Notes under the pieces: model-generated | What the model was told of the DNA's origin: nothing | Seen by the model: the letters and a program-made list of their open reading frames with translations, nothing else | Databases searched by the model: none | In this document: piece by piece, positions 41,383-50,561 of the stretch | Position numbering within the stretch: the first letter of the stretch is position 1 | Layout: every line of letters starts with the position of its first letter | Program-made: the position numbers and the translations under genes | Origin: Gemmatimonadota bacterium | GTDB lineage: Bacteria; Gemmatimonadota; Gemmatimonadetes; Longimicrobiales; Gaopeijiaceae | Direction of reading: 5' to 3' | Assembly: GCA_009838975.1 (NCBI GenBank) | Contig: VXQO01000053.1 | Location: forward strand, 1-64,000 | DNA: 64,000 nt

Positions 41383-43614
41383 ATGACAGGTCGCCGACAC
41401 CCATCCACGCTCCCGTTGGTCGCCGGTTTCGCCGGCACCCTCGCCCTCGACGTCCGCGGCGTGGGCATCGCGGCGGTGACCCGCGACGGCACCCGCGTCG
41501 CCGCGACCGTGCGCACCCGGCGCGACCGCACCGATGTCGACCATCAGCGCTATGGCGACCCCACGTACATCTCCCCGGTGTCCACACGGCTGATGGTGAT
41601 CGACACGCGGAGCGGGGAGCGCACGTGGGTGCATGAGGAACCCGCGCAGATCCGCGGCTTCGCGTGGTCGCCCGACGGGGAGCGGCTGGCGTACTTCGCC
41701 GTCGAGGACGGTGACCACGGACTCCGCATCTTCGACGCGAACGCGGGCCGCGCCGAAACGGTGGCGCTCGGCACCGACATGCAGATCGCGTCGTCGTCGC
41801 CGCTCGTGTGGGCTCCCGATGGCGCGAGCGTGCTCCTGGGCCTGCGCCCCGCCGGGTGGGCCACCGAGGCGCGCGCGGCCTTCGTCGCCCTGACCGAGGC
41901 GCCGGTCATCGTGCAGGATTCCCGCAACGACTTCCTGGCCTGGGACCGCGTGAGGAACATCGCCGCGCGGCAGATCACCGCACTCGTCTCACTCGACAAT
42001 GGCAGCGTGCGAGAGATCCTGAGCGATGCAACGCCCTCGGGGCCGGGCTTCTCGGAGGACGGGTCGTACATCACGTATTCGACGGCCACGCGCACGAAGA
42101 CGTCGTACACGCGGAGGGACGGGACGGAGTACGAGCTCTTCCGGCTCGACCTGGCGGACGGCGGCGAGCCCGAGTCGCTGCGGGACACCGGCGAGGAGCG
42201 CATGAATGTGACCTGGAACGACGCGCGTGACGCGTTCGCGTATGCAGATGACGGATCGGTGTACGTGCGGCGGCTCGACGAGGACGAGGCCGTGGACGTG
42301 ACGGCCGATCACCGCGGCGACCCGCCGGCCGACGCCGGGACCGACGCGGAAGGAGGCGATGACGCGAGCGCCGAGTCCACCCGCATCCGCTTCTCCGTCC
42401 AGCGCTGGAGCCCGGACGGCGACGCGCTGCTGCTCGCCTCGCAGGACGCCTGGCACCTCCTCGACCTCGGCAGCAACGAAATGCGCACCATCCTGCAACT
42501 CGAGGAAGACGAGGACACGCGCCCCCGCCGCCAGGTCCAGGGCTGGAGCAACGACGGACGCCACGTCCACTTCAGCTACTCCGCCCGCGACCGCTGGCAG
42601 CGCGGGCTCAAGCGGCTCGACGTGGCCACGGGCGACATCGAAACCCTCACCCTCGACAGCAATCTCTACCGCTCCTGGAACATCGCCGACGACGGCAACA
42701 CGATCGTCTACACCATGTCGGACGGCGACCACCCCGACGAGATCCACGTCGCGCGCGGCGACCTCTCGGCGGCCCGGCAGCTCACCACCTCCAACCCCCA
42801 GCTCGACGAGGTCGCCCTCACCCGCAGCGAGCTCATCGAGTACCTCGACGTCGACGGCAACACCCTCTACGGCATCCTCTACTACCCGGCCAACTACGAG
42901 GCCGGGCGCAAGTACCCGCTCGTGGCCGAGATCTACGAGCAGTACTTCGACAACGGCTTCAACGAGAACATGAACCTGATCACCGCGCAGGGGTGGTTCG
43001 GGTTCCGTCCGTCTGTGCGCTTCGAGGAGGGCTTCCCCGGCGAGGCGTGGCTCAAGGCCGTCCCCAACGCGATCAACAAGATCATCGAGCGGGGGCTCGT
43101 CGACCCGGACCGGGTGGGCGTCTACGGGCAGAGCTACGGCGGCTACGCGACCAACCTGCTGATCACCCAGACCGACCGGTTCGCGGCGGCGGCCAACGTG
43201 TCCGGCAAGGTGAACATCATCTCGTTCCTGGGCGACTCGCCGAAGATCACGACGCGCAACTACGCGGCCGCCGAGGTCGGGCAGGACCGGATCGGCGCGA
43301 CGCTCTGGGAGCAGCCGCACAAGTACATCGAGCACTCGGCGGTCATGTTCGCGGACCGGATCGAAACACCGCTGCTCATGCTCTCGGGCGAGGGCGACTG
43401 GAACGTGCCGGCGACGAACCAGCGCGAGATGTACTACGCGCTGAGGCGGCTGGGGAAGGAGGTGGTGTGGGTGCACTACACGGCGGGCGGCCACGGGGCC
43501 GGGCGCGCGAGCACGGCGGCCGATTTCGCGGACCACTGGCAGCGCATGTTCGAGTGGTTTGCAGAGCACTTCGGAGAAGAGGAGGAGAGGAGGGCGGCGA
43601 CATCGGACCGGTGA
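41383..43614 (+). CDS. S9 family serine peptidase (prolyl oligopeptidase type)
   Basis: A 743-residue peptidase. Residues about 25-480 form a WD/PD40-type beta-propeller (FAWSPDGERLAYFAVEDGD, VWAPDGASVLLGL, RWSPDGDALLLAS). The C-terminal alpha/beta hydrolase has the nucleophile motif GQSYGG (Ser584), Asp in GEGDWNVP (near 672) and His in GGHG (704). An acidic loop (GDPPADAGTDAEGGDDASAE) interrupts the propeller near 310-330. No clear signal peptide is seen at the ATG start, though AAGGAG lies ten bases upstream and a stop blocks any extension, so it may be cytoplasmic. Its stop overlaps the SDR start (GTGA). Confidence 0.92.
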   Translation: MTGRRHPSTLPLVAGFAGTLALDVRGVGIAAVTRDGTRVAATVRTRRDRTDVDHQRYGDPTYISPVSTRLMVIDTRSGERTWVHEEPAQIRGFAWSPDGERLAYFAVEDGDHGLRIFDANAGRAETVALGTDMQIASSSPLVWAPDGASVLLGLRPAGWATEARAAFVALTEAPVIVQDSRNDFLAWDRVRNIAARQITALVSLDNGSVREILSDATPSGPGFSEDGSYITYSTATRTKTSYTRRDGTEYELFRLDLADGGEPESLRDTGEERMNVTWNDARDAFAYADDGSVYVRRLDEDEAVDVTADHRGDPPADAGTDAEGGDDASAESTRIRFSVQRWSPDGDALLLASQDAWHLLDLGSNEMRTILQLEEDEDTRPRRQVQGWSNDGRHVHFSYSARDRWQRGLKRLDVATGDIETLTLDSNLYRSWNIADDGNTIVYTMSDGDHPDEIHVARGDLSAARQLTTSNPQLDEVALTRSELIEYLDVDGNTLYGILYYPANYEAGRKYPLVAEIYEQYFDNGFNENMNLITAQGWFGFRPSVRFEEGFPGEAWLKAVPNAINKIIERGLVDPDRVGVYGQSYGGYATNLLITQTDRFAAAANVSGKVNIISFLGDSPKITTRNYAAAEVGQDRIGATLWEQPHKYIEHSAVMFADRIETPLLMLSGEGDWNVPATNQREMYYALRRLGKEVVWVHYTAGGHGAGRASTAADFADHWQRMFEWFAEHFGEEEERRAATSDR

Positions 43615-44528
43615 CGCCGGCCCCACTCCGCGGCGAGGTCGCGGTCGTGACCGGAGCCAACTCGGGCGTCGGCCGCTCGGCGACCGAGATGCTCCTCCGC
43701 GCGGGCGTTCATGTCACGATGATCTGCCGCAGCCGCGAGCGCGGCGCGCAGGCGCTGGCGGAACTGCGGGAGCTCGCGACCGCCGCAGGCGCCGACGTGG
43801 CACTGGAGCTCGCCGACATGTCGCGACTCGACGACGTGCGCGGGGCCGCCGCGCGGATCGCCGCCCGGTTGCCCGCCATCGACATCCTCGTGAACAACGC
43901 CGGCGTCTCGCAGGCGCGCTGCGTGGAGTCCGCCGAAGGCTTCGAGCTGACCTTCGCCACGAACCACCTCGGGCACTTCCTCCTCACCCACCTCCTCCTC
44001 GAACGGCTGGAGACGGGGCGCGGGCGCATCGTCAACGTGAGCTCGCGGGGTCACCGGGGCGGCGATCTGAGGCGCGCGCCACTCGAGGACATCGCCCGGG
44101 GGCGCGCCTGGGAGGGTGCCCTTCAGGCCTACGGGGACTCGAAACTCGCCAACGTCCTGTTCACCACCGAATCGGCGCGGCGCTGGGGCGACCGCGGGAT
44201 CACCGCCAACTCCGTGCATCCCGGCGTGCTCGCCACCGAGATCTGGAAGAAGACCCCGCGCCTCGTCCGCATTCTGCTCCGGCCGTTCACATGGTTCATG
44301 GACAAGCCCGATGTCGGGGGAGCGGCGGTGATGAACCTCGTCCGGGATCCTGCCCGCGACGATGTCGTGAACGGGCTGTATTTCAGCGAACTCGACGAGG
44401 AGAAGCCGAGCGCGCAGGCCCGCGACGACGATCTGGCGCGGGAACTCTGGGACCGCAGCCTGGAATGGACGGAGGACCACACGGGCCGAACGCCCACCGA
44501 CGAAGGAGACAACGATGCCCGAAGCTGA
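43611..44528 (+). CDS. Short-chain dehydrogenase/reductase
   Basis: A 305-residue Rossmann-fold oxidoreductase of the retinol-dehydrogenase-like SDR type. It has the cofactor motif TGANSGVG (about 14-21), NNAG (near 96-99), and the active-site AYGDSKLAN (Tyr/Lys), with HPGVLATEIW after it. R at the end of beta-2 (CRSRERG) suggests NADP preference. GTG at 43611 overlaps the S9 peptidase stop; reading further upstream is a shadow of that gene. Substrate unknown. It overlaps the VOC gene by 14 bp. Confidence 0.9.
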   Translation: MTPAPLRGEVAVVTGANSGVGRSATEMLLRAGVHVTMICRSRERGAQALAELRELATAAGADVALELADMSRLDDVRGAAARIAARLPAIDILVNNAGVSQARCVESAEGFELTFATNHLGHFLLTHLLLERLETGRGRIVNVSSRGHRGGDLRRAPLEDIARGRAWEGALQAYGDSKLANVLFTTESARRWGDRGITANSVHPGVLATEIWKKTPRLVRILLRPFTWFMDKPDVGGAAVMNLVRDPARDDVVNGLYFSELDEEKPSAQARDDDLARELWDRSLEWTEDHTGRTPTDEGDNDARS

Positions 44529-44976
44529 CCGTATCGGCACCTGCCTCTGGTTCGAAGACCGCTCGGTCGAAGCGGCCGAGTTCTACGTCTCGCTCTTCCC
44601 GGACTCCCGGATCGTGGAGGTCGCGACGGTGGGCGGCGGTCCGGCCGAGGGCAATTCGTTCGTGGTATTCGAGCTGTCCGGACGCACGTTCCAGGGGATC
44701 GACGGCGGCCCGATGTTCAAGTTCACCCCCGCGATTTCGTTCGTCGTGAACTGCGAGTCCCAGGAGGAGATCGACCATTACTGGAACGCGCTGGCGGCGG
44801 GCGGCCGCGAGGGTTACTGCGGCTGGCTCGACGACCGCTTCGGGGTGTCGTGGCAGGTGGTGCCCGCAAACATGGGCGAGCTGATGAGCGCCGATCCGAA
44901 GCGCGTCATGGAGGCGCTGCTCAAGATGGGGAAGATCGACATCGAGGGGCTGCGCAAGGCGGGCGCGGGCGGCTGA
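44515..44976 (+). CDS. VOC family protein (PhnB / 3-demethylubiquinone-type)
   Basis: A 153-residue vicinal-oxygen-chelate fold protein of the PhnB-like group once labelled 3-demethylubiquinone-9 3-methyltransferase: GTCLWFEDRSVEAAEFYVSLFPDSRI (8-33), FELSGRTFQGIDGGP (about 53-67), SFVVNCESQEEIDHYWNAL, and GREGYCGWLDDRFGVSWQVVP. It starts 14 bp inside the SDR gene. Members of this group vary widely in activity; no specific reaction is claimed. Confidence 0.9.
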   Translation: MPEADRIGTCLWFEDRSVEAAEFYVSLFPDSRIVEVATVGGGPAEGNSFVVFELSGRTFQGIDGGPMFKFTPAISFVVNCESQEEIDHYWNALAAGGREGYCGWLDDRFGVSWQVVPANMGELMSADPKRVMEALLKMGKIDIEGLRKAGAGG

Positions 44977-45015
44977 GACCGGGCGCTCGCCTCGAGACCG
45001 GGCGGGCGCCCCCCT

Positions 45016-45588
45016 TCAACCCTCAGTCACGACCCCCAGTGACGCCTTGAATCCTATGCGGCCCCCTCCGTCCTTCCACGTCACCGCGTGCGGCACGCCC
45101 TCACGCGCGAGGTCCTCCAGGATGCCGCGCACCTCGTCCGCGAGACGCTGGTCGAAGAGGTGAGGGTGGTCGAGGTACCAGATCATCCACGCTTCGTCCT
45201 CCAGATGATCCTTGAAGGAGCGGCGGTAGGTCTGCCACATCCTGTCCTCCATCGCACCCGTTTCCCACTGGTACATCAGGTTGCCGAAGTGGCGGAAGAT
45301 CGCGGTCATGTAGGCATCCCAGCGCAGCCGCTCTCCGGGCGTCAGCCGGCCTGGATCGTTGGCGGCGCGCGCGAGGAAATCGGCCATTTCACGGTCGCGG
45401 AAGACGTGTTCGAGGAGGCGGATACTGTTCTCGACCATCGAGTTGAACGCGGCGGCGCGCACGCTCTTCGTGTTGCGCCTGGTCTGTTCGACGCCGCGCT
45501 TCATCTGGCGCGCCACCAGCAGCAGCGACAGCACGACCCCGATGGCGCCGACGAACTCGCCGAGATTGCCGAGGATGTCCAGCGTCAT
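45016..45588 (-). CDS. Membrane-anchored hypothetical protein
   Basis: A 190-residue protein with one N-terminal helix (FVGAIGVVLSLLLVARQM, about 12-29) followed by a soluble helical domain rich in Arg/Trp/Tyr (NSMVENSIRLLEHVFRDREM, YMTAIFRHFGNLMYQWETGA, TYRRSFKDHLEDEAWMIWYL). The layout, one helix with a RRNTKSVRAAAFNSM linker, is common among uncharacterised bacterial proteins. It is convergent with the VOC gene and sits 49 bp past the DUF5916 gene. I cannot assign a function. Confidence 0.7.
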   Translation of the reverse strand: MTLDILGNLGEFVGAIGVVLSLLLVARQMKRGVEQTRRNTKSVRAAAFNSMVENSIRLLEHVFRDREMADFLARAANDPGRLTPGERLRWDAYMTAIFRHFGNLMYQWETGAMEDRMWQTYRRSFKDHLEDEAWMIWYLDHPHLFDQRLADEVRGILEDLAREGVPHAVTWKDGGGRIGFKASLGVVTEG

Positions 45589-45637
45589 TGGCTACGCGAA
45601 ACACACGGGTGGACGTGCATGGCGAGACGCTCGCGCG

Positions 45638-48073
45638 CTACCGCCTGAACCGATAACTCACCTTCGCGAAGAGCCCGTCCGCGGTGGGCCGCACGTCGCG
45701 GAACCGCAGCCGCCCGGTGTCCTCCATCTGCCGTGAGTAGCCCACGAAGAACACGGTGCCGGGGGTAGGCTCGTAGCTGAGCAGCGTCTCGATCCCGAAG
45801 TCGTTGGAGTCCGAGCCGCTGCGGAGCGAACAGTCACCCGAACTGCAACTCAGGAGCGGGCGGCCCGTGACCGGATCGACCAGGCCGTGGCGCATCTGGG
45901 CCCCGTACTCCACGATCGCGCGCAGGAAGAGCGCCCGGTTGAACTGGTACTGGGTCTTGATGCGCGGAATCACTGCCTCGAGCGCAAGGGTGCCGTCGCT
46001 CTGGCGCACCAGGTTCTGGTAGCGCAGCCCGAGTTCGGCCGACAGGTGGCGCGACGGGTAGGCGTACATCGCGATGTCCGCGTCCCAGCCGGTACCGACC
46101 TCGATCGGCACGCCGTACCTGAGATCGAACACCGCGTCCTGGCTGTAGCCCCAGCGCACCCGCCCCCGCAGCACGTCCCAGCTGTTGACCCAGAAGAACC
46201 CGCCGACTCCGTGCAGGAGACCGAAGGGGTCCTGGTCGGCGACGAAGGGAACCTCGGCGCCCCGTCCGTCGTCGACGAACAGCCCGTCGTAGTCGGCGGC
46301 GCGGAAATCGTAGCGCCGGGCGGTGGCGGCGAGCAGCACGGTGATGTTGTTGCGGAACGAGGTCGTGACCCCGTAGCGCACCTCGGCCTCCTCGAAGACC
46401 TCGCGCCGCCAGAACGACTCGTGGTCCCAGAAGAACGAAGCGTCGAAGCCGGGCCGGAACTGCTCCACGAGAGCGCCGGGCTCGCCCCGGAAGTTGTACT
46501 CGAGGCGCGACTGGAGGCGCGTGTCGCCCACGCGCGGAATGAGCCCGCTGCCAGCGTCGAAGCCGTGGGCGACATCCTCCAGGTCCAGGTTGAAGGTCAG
46601 CGTCGGACTGGCGCGCTCGAACTGGAGCGCCAGGTAGCTCCCTGTCTCCGGGGTGTCGTCGGGCGTTGCGGTCCGGCTCCCCGCGCCGATCACCGTCAGC
46701 GTGTAGCGGCGCGCCATTACGAAGCGGCCGTCGAAGCCGAACATGCGGTTGTATTCGTCGCCGCTCGTGGTGCGGTCGGTGTACACCATGCCAAGCGTCG
46801 AGGCGCTGCCAAGATCCCGCCGGGCCCGCAGCAGGTTGACCACGGGCCTCTCCGCAGGCTCACCCGAGTCGCCAACCTCGTCGACCGCGCCGAGATATCC
46901 CAGCTGGAAGCTGCCCGCCTTCCCCGACAACTTCGCCCCCGCCACCGGATTGATGATGCTGCGGGTGTACACGAGGTTCTTCGGCATCGTGAAGATCTCG
47001 GTCCCCTCCAGGAAGAACGGCCGCTTCTCTTCGTAGAACAGCGCGAAGCGCTCGTTGACCGCGATCTGTCCGGCGTCGGCCTCGACCTGGCTGAAGTCGG
47101 GGTTGTACGTCCCGTCGAGCGTGAGGTTGGAGGTGAGGCCGTACTTGGCGTTGAAGCCGAATTCGCCGCTCACCGGCTCCCGTGTGAATGCACTTGCGCC
47201 TGCGTCATAGGTCCCCTGGCGCGTCCCGGTGAGCACCGGGTTCAGCTCCAGGAAGAGGCCGCGTTCGAGGTCGCGCAGCCCGCTGAGAGAGCCCGAGAGC
47301 GTCAGGCGGTTCGCCACGTCCTTGGTGACCGGCGCCCACGACTCGTCGAAGCCCGCGCGCTGGATCTTGCGGAAGACGTGCAGCCCCCACTCCTGGTCGG
47401 CCGACTCGGGGAAGCGGATGCTCTTGAACGGTATCTTGACCTCGAGCGCGTATCCCCAGTCCTCCACCCGGCCCTCGGAGTCCCAGACGAAATCCGGGTT
47501 CCAGTCGATAGGGGGACCGAAGTTGCGGCCGAAGCGCCCCACCCTGCCCTCGATCCAGAGGCCGTCCTGCTGGACCCCGTAGGGGTTCACCACGATCGAG
47601 TACGCCTGCCGCTGGTCGTTGAACGTGTCCAGGACGAACTGGATGTAGTCGTCGGTGCGATAGAACGTGTCGCGCTCCCCCAGCGTGGCCCGAATGCCGC
47701 CCGGGTTGTCGTCGAATGCCCGCACCCCGAAGTAGACGGCGTCCTCGGAGATGAGGAGCAGAACCTCGGTCTCCTGGGTGCCGGGTATCCCTTCGGAGGG
47801 GTCGAACTGGGAGAATCCGGTCAGGAGCGCCGCCTCGGACCAGGCGGGGTCGTCGAGCCGCCCGTCGATATCGATTCCCGGGCTCGCCAGGCGCGGGGGC
47901 ACCACGTCGAGTTGCCCGTCCATGCCGTTGTACACGGCGGCCGCGGCACGGTCCCCGGGAATCGGCCGCGCGGGTCGGTCGGAAAGCACATCCTGTGGGA
48001 CCGACAATGCGAGGGGTGCGAGGAGCGCCAACTCTGCGATCAAGGATCCCCCTGGGAACGAGGCACCGGGCAC
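45638..48073 (-). CDS. DUF5916 outer-membrane protein with CBM9-like domain
   Basis: An 811-residue protein: signal sequence (LIAELALLAPLALSVPQ), then a CBM9-like beta domain (about 65-250: DGRLDDPAWSEAALLTGF, YFGVRAFDDNP, FVLDTFNDQRQAYSIVVNPYGVQQDG) followed by a long barrel-like part with KRPFFLEGTEIFTMPKNLVY, the DUF5916 signature. The ending KVSYRFRR-type strand suggests outer-membrane insertion. GTG at 48073 is the first start; a TTG 11 codons downstream, preceded by AGGGGG, gives a cleaner signal peptide and may be the true one. DUF5916 proteins are widespread in marine Bacteroidota and Gemmatimonadota; function unknown, possibly polymer binding. Confidence 0.85.
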   Translation of the reverse strand: MPGASFPGGSLIAELALLAPLALSVPQDVLSDRPARPIPGDRAAAAVYNGMDGQLDVVPPRLASPGIDIDGRLDDPAWSEAALLTGFSQFDPSEGIPGTQETEVLLLISEDAVYFGVRAFDDNPGGIRATLGERDTFYRTDDYIQFVLDTFNDQRQAYSIVVNPYGVQQDGLWIEGRVGRFGRNFGPPIDWNPDFVWDSEGRVEDWGYALEVKIPFKSIRFPESADQEWGLHVFRKIQRAGFDESWAPVTKDVANRLTLSGSLSGLRDLERGLFLELNPVLTGTRQGTYDAGASAFTREPVSGEFGFNAKYGLTSNLTLDGTYNPDFSQVEADAGQIAVNERFALFYEEKRPFFLEGTEIFTMPKNLVYTRSIINPVAGAKLSGKAGSFQLGYLGAVDEVGDSGEPAERPVVNLLRARRDLGSASTLGMVYTDRTTSGDEYNRMFGFDGRFVMARRYTLTVIGAGSRTATPDDTPETGSYLALQFERASPTLTFNLDLEDVAHGFDAGSGLIPRVGDTRLQSRLEYNFRGEPGALVEQFRPGFDASFFWDHESFWRREVFEEAEVRYGVTTSFRNNITVLLAATARRYDFRAADYDGLFVDDGRGAEVPFVADQDPFGLLHGVGGFFWVNSWDVLRGRVRWGYSQDAVFDLRYGVPIEVGTGWDADIAMYAYPSRHLSAELGLRYQNLVRQSDGTLALEAVIPRIKTQYQFNRALFLRAIVEYGAQMRHGLVDPVTGRPLLSCSSGDCSLRSGSDSNDFGIETLLSYEPTPGTVFFVGYSRQMEDTGRLRFRDVRPTADGLFAKVSYRFRR

Positions 48074-48178
48074 GGCCCGCGGAACTCCCCGGGCAACTGC
48101 GGTGCGGCCTCGTTGAATATGCTGGAACGGACGGTGTGGAGCCAGTGCGGCGCCACCCTGCCCCGCGGCCCTGCGCCG

Positions 48179-49369
48179 CTACCCGACGCGCGGAACGATC
48201 AGGGCACCGTCGCGGGTGCGATTCGGAAGGAGCGGGAGACCCGCTTCCAGCTTCAGGGTGATCTCCCGGTGCGTGGCCTCGAGGCGCAGGAACCGCTCGG
48301 GCAGGGACGGATGCGTCGACTCGCCGCGGTCCCGCACGTCCTCCGGGTTCTCTGCGGCGAGGAGGCGCCACACCTGCCCGACCTCCCCGGTGTCGATCCC
48401 TGCGCGGGCGAGATAGTACATGCCGACGTAATCGGCTTCGTGCTCCTGCGTGCGGCTGAACTCGACCTGCGAAAGCGGCCTCGCCGCCTCGGCCGCCGCA
48501 TCCCGGACGGAGCCGCGCAACCCCGTGAGCACGAGATTGCTCGTGATCTCCGCGAGGTGGCCCTCGGAGTTGTGGGCGATCTCGTGCGCGAGGACGGCCT
48601 GCAGGTGGGTGTCCGACATCGGAAACCGCATGAGCCCCCGGCTCACATGAATCGCGTCGCCGCTCGCCCATGCGTTGATCTCGTCGTCCTCCGTCACCGC
48701 GATGTCATAGTCACACACCGTCTCGGCCGGGTAGCGGATATCGACCGCCACTCCGTTGCGCTCGACCTGCACGGGAAGCGCGCCTTCCGCCGGCCACCGC
48801 CTGGTCACCGCGGCGATCGTGTCGCGGCCGGGTCGTCCGCCCGGCACCGTGACCCCACCCACCGCTGCAATGAAATCGCCGGGCGCGATGCCGGCCCGCT
48901 CGGCAGCACTACCGGAGACGACCAACAGGACAGTGGGCCAGGATCGGATACCCAGTACGGTCTCGTACACCCTGCGCTCCGCGTCGGCGGGATACTGGTC
49001 GAGCGTGGCGTACAGGAAGCCCAACTCGTTGCGCAGATGCCCCTTGCACATCTCGAGTCCCCCGCGCAGCAGGGGCATCGTCAGATCGTGCAGGCGCTGA
49101 AGGCGGTCGAGGCGCGTGCGGACCGCGCCTTCCATCTGGAGCGCCCGCTCGCTCTCGATGGTGGGTCGGGTGGCCGCTTCGGCGTCCGACGGGGATGGCG
49201 TGGGCTCTGCGTTGGCCGTCGCGTCCGCGGGAGCACCGGGAGGCCCGGCGGGTGCACCCGGAGCCGGAGAGGGAGGGAGGGGCCCCGACTGGAAACAGGC
49301 TGCGACGAGCACGGGCAACGCCAGCAATGTCGTTATCCTGTATCGCACGAGTTCTCTCCGTGAGATCAT
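48179..49369 (-). CDS. M48 family metalloprotease with PDZ domain, lipoprotein
   Basis: A 396-residue predicted lipoprotein (lipobox LVAAC at about residue 25) with a Pro/Ala-rich linker, then a helical segment, a PDZ-like domain (about 125-205: VVSGSAAERAGIAPGDFIAAVGG) inside the region before the catalytic site, and an M48 zinc site HEIAHNSEGH with the third ligand Glu in EHEADYVGMYYLARAG. ATG at 49369 is preferred to GTG at 49375 because AGAGG sits five bases before it. M48 lipoproteins such as BepA and LoiP act in outer-membrane protein quality control. A Sel1-repeat lipoprotein lies divergently 34 bp away. Confidence 0.88.
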   Translation of the reverse strand: MISRRELVRYRITTLLALPVLVAACFQSGPLPPSPAPGAPAGPPGAPADATANAEPTPSPSDAEAATRPTIESERALQMEGAVRTRLDRLQRLHDLTMPLLRGGLEMCKGHLRNELGFLYATLDQYPADAERRVYETVLGIRSWPTVLLVVSGSAAERAGIAPGDFIAAVGGVTVPGGRPGRDTIAAVTRRWPAEGALPVQVERNGVAVDIRYPAETVCDYDIAVTEDDEINAWASGDAIHVSRGLMRFPMSDTHLQAVLAHEIAHNSEGHLAEITSNLVLTGLRGSVRDAAAEAARPLSQVEFSRTQEHEADYVGMYYLARAGIDTGEVGQVWRLLAAENPEDVRDRGESTHPSLPERFLRLEATHREITLKLEAGLPLLPNRTRDGALIVPRVG

Positions 49370-49403
49370 TGCCACCTCTACAAAGATAGGCGATCCTCCC
49401 GGA

Positions 49404-50513
49404 ATGCGGAGTCACCTGATCTGTGCGAGGGCGCTTCCACGGGGGGTCACCCTGGTCGCCCTGCTTGCCGTGGGAGCCTGCGACCCGGCCCCTCCCCCAC
49501 CGGTCCCGGAACCCCCGCTCGCGGACGCCCTGTTCGACCGGGCCGGGCAGGGCGATGAGGAGGCTCTGGAATGGTTGCTCGCCGCGGCGGAGTACGGCCG
49601 TGTCGATTTGCAGCACCGCCTGGCCCGGATGTATCTGGAGGGCGCGGGCGTTGCGCAGGAGGACTCGACGGGTCTCGCGTGGCTGGTCAGGGCCGCCGAG
49701 CAGGGGCACCCGGAGTCGCTGGCACTGCTGCGCTCGGTTGCCGAAGAAGGCGACGCCGAGGTCCGGTTCCGGCTCGCCCGTATGTACCGACGGGGCGATG
49801 GCGTGGCCCCCGGCGACAGCACCGCGGTCGAATGGCTGCGCGCGGCCGCGGCGCTGGGCCACGCGCAGGCGCGGCACGACCTGGGCCTTCTCCACCTCAC
49901 CGGCGATGGCGTGGCCCCAAGCGACTCCGCGGCCGCGGAGTGGTTCCTTGCGGCGGCCGAGGCCGGTCACGCGGGCGCGCAGGACCAACTCGGCCTGCTG
50001 TACCTGCGGGGTGAGGGCGTGGCGCAGAGCGAGGCGGAAGCGCTCAGGTGGTTCCGCGCGGCCGCCCAACAGGGGCACGCCCGTGCCCAGAGCCACCTCG
50101 GACAGGCCCATGCGACCGGCTGGGGCGTGCAGCCGAACCCCGCCGAGGCCGTCAGGTGGTTCCGCGCGGCGGCCGAACAGGGCGACGTCACCGCCCAATA
50201 CAACCTCGGTTACATGTACGACCTCGGTCTGGGCACGCCCCGCAACCTGGGCGAGTCCGTTCACTGGATCCGCGCCGCGGCCGAGCGGGGCTACGCCGAT
50301 GCACAGTACTACCTGGCGACCGAATACATGCAGAGCGACCCGGTCAGCCGCTACGCCTGGCTGTTCCTCGCCGCCGAACAGGGACACGAAGAGGCGAGGC
50401 AGGTTCGGGACGACCTCCGTCGGCGCCTGACGGCCGACCAGGTCCGGCGCGCGCTGGAGGTCAGCGCGGAGCTTCTCGCACCTCTGGCCGACGAATCACG
50501 ACGCCCGCAATGA
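49404..50513 (+). CDS. Sel1-repeat lipoprotein
   Basis: A 369-residue predicted lipoprotein: signal sequence with VGAC lipobox (about residue 26), a Pro-rich linker and about eight to nine Sel1-like repeats of about 36 residues, for example AAEWFLAAAEAGHAGAQDQL and GLLYLRGEGVAQSEAEALRW. The DSTAVEWLRAAAALGHAQA and GYMYDLGLGTPRNLGESVHW repeats are clear. Sel1 repeats form superhelical scaffolds for protein binding. Divergent from the M48-PDZ protease (34-bp gap, promoters must overlap) and convergent with the next S9 peptidase gene. It may be an adaptor of the protease, which is inference. Confidence 0.9.
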   Translation: MRSHLICARALPRGVTLVALLAVGACDPAPPPPVPEPPLADALFDRAGQGDEEALEWLLAAAEYGRVDLQHRLARMYLEGAGVAQEDSTGLAWLVRAAEQGHPESLALLRSVAEEGDAEVRFRLARMYRRGDGVAPGDSTAVEWLRAAAALGHAQARHDLGLLHLTGDGVAPSDSAAAEWFLAAAEAGHAGAQDQLGLLYLRGEGVAQSEAEALRWFRAAAQQGHARAQSHLGQAHATGWGVQPNPAEAVRWFRAAAEQGDVTAQYNLGYMYDLGLGTPRNLGESVHWIRAAAERGYADAQYYLATEYMQSDPVSRYAWLFLAAEQGHEEARQVRDDLRRRLTADQVRRALEVSAELLAPLADESRRPQ

Positions 50514-50543
50514 TAGCATTACGATATCAATACGATATCATTG
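50508..50543. repeat. AT-rich inverted and direct repeat at a convergent gene end
   Basis: CAATGATA (50508-50515) pairs perfectly with TATCATTG (50536-50543), and the 9-mer ACGATATCA occurs twice (50521-50529, 50532-50540). The patch is far more A/T-rich than its surroundings and covers the stop of the Sel1 gene. A GGCCAC/GTGGCC stem (50548-50553, 50572-50577) follows at the end of the S9 gene. It may be a terminator region or a protein-binding site. Confidence 0.6.
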
Positions 50544-50561
50544 TGTCGGCCACCGGCGCCG

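Noticed and set aside
41025-41531. 168-codon minus-strand frame as an IS or transposase remnant
   Set aside because: No DDE or helix-turn-helix motif and no terminal inverted repeats; half of it is antisense to neighbouring genes.
44977-45015. GGGCGC/GCGCCC stem and repeated GAGACCGGGCG between convergent genes
   Set aside because: Short, low-complexity GC match; not distinguishable from background.
45887-49363. 1158-codon open frame on the plus strand
   Set aside because: It is antisense to the DUF5916 and M48 genes, has no domain or motif, and its composition is that of a reverse-strand shadow.
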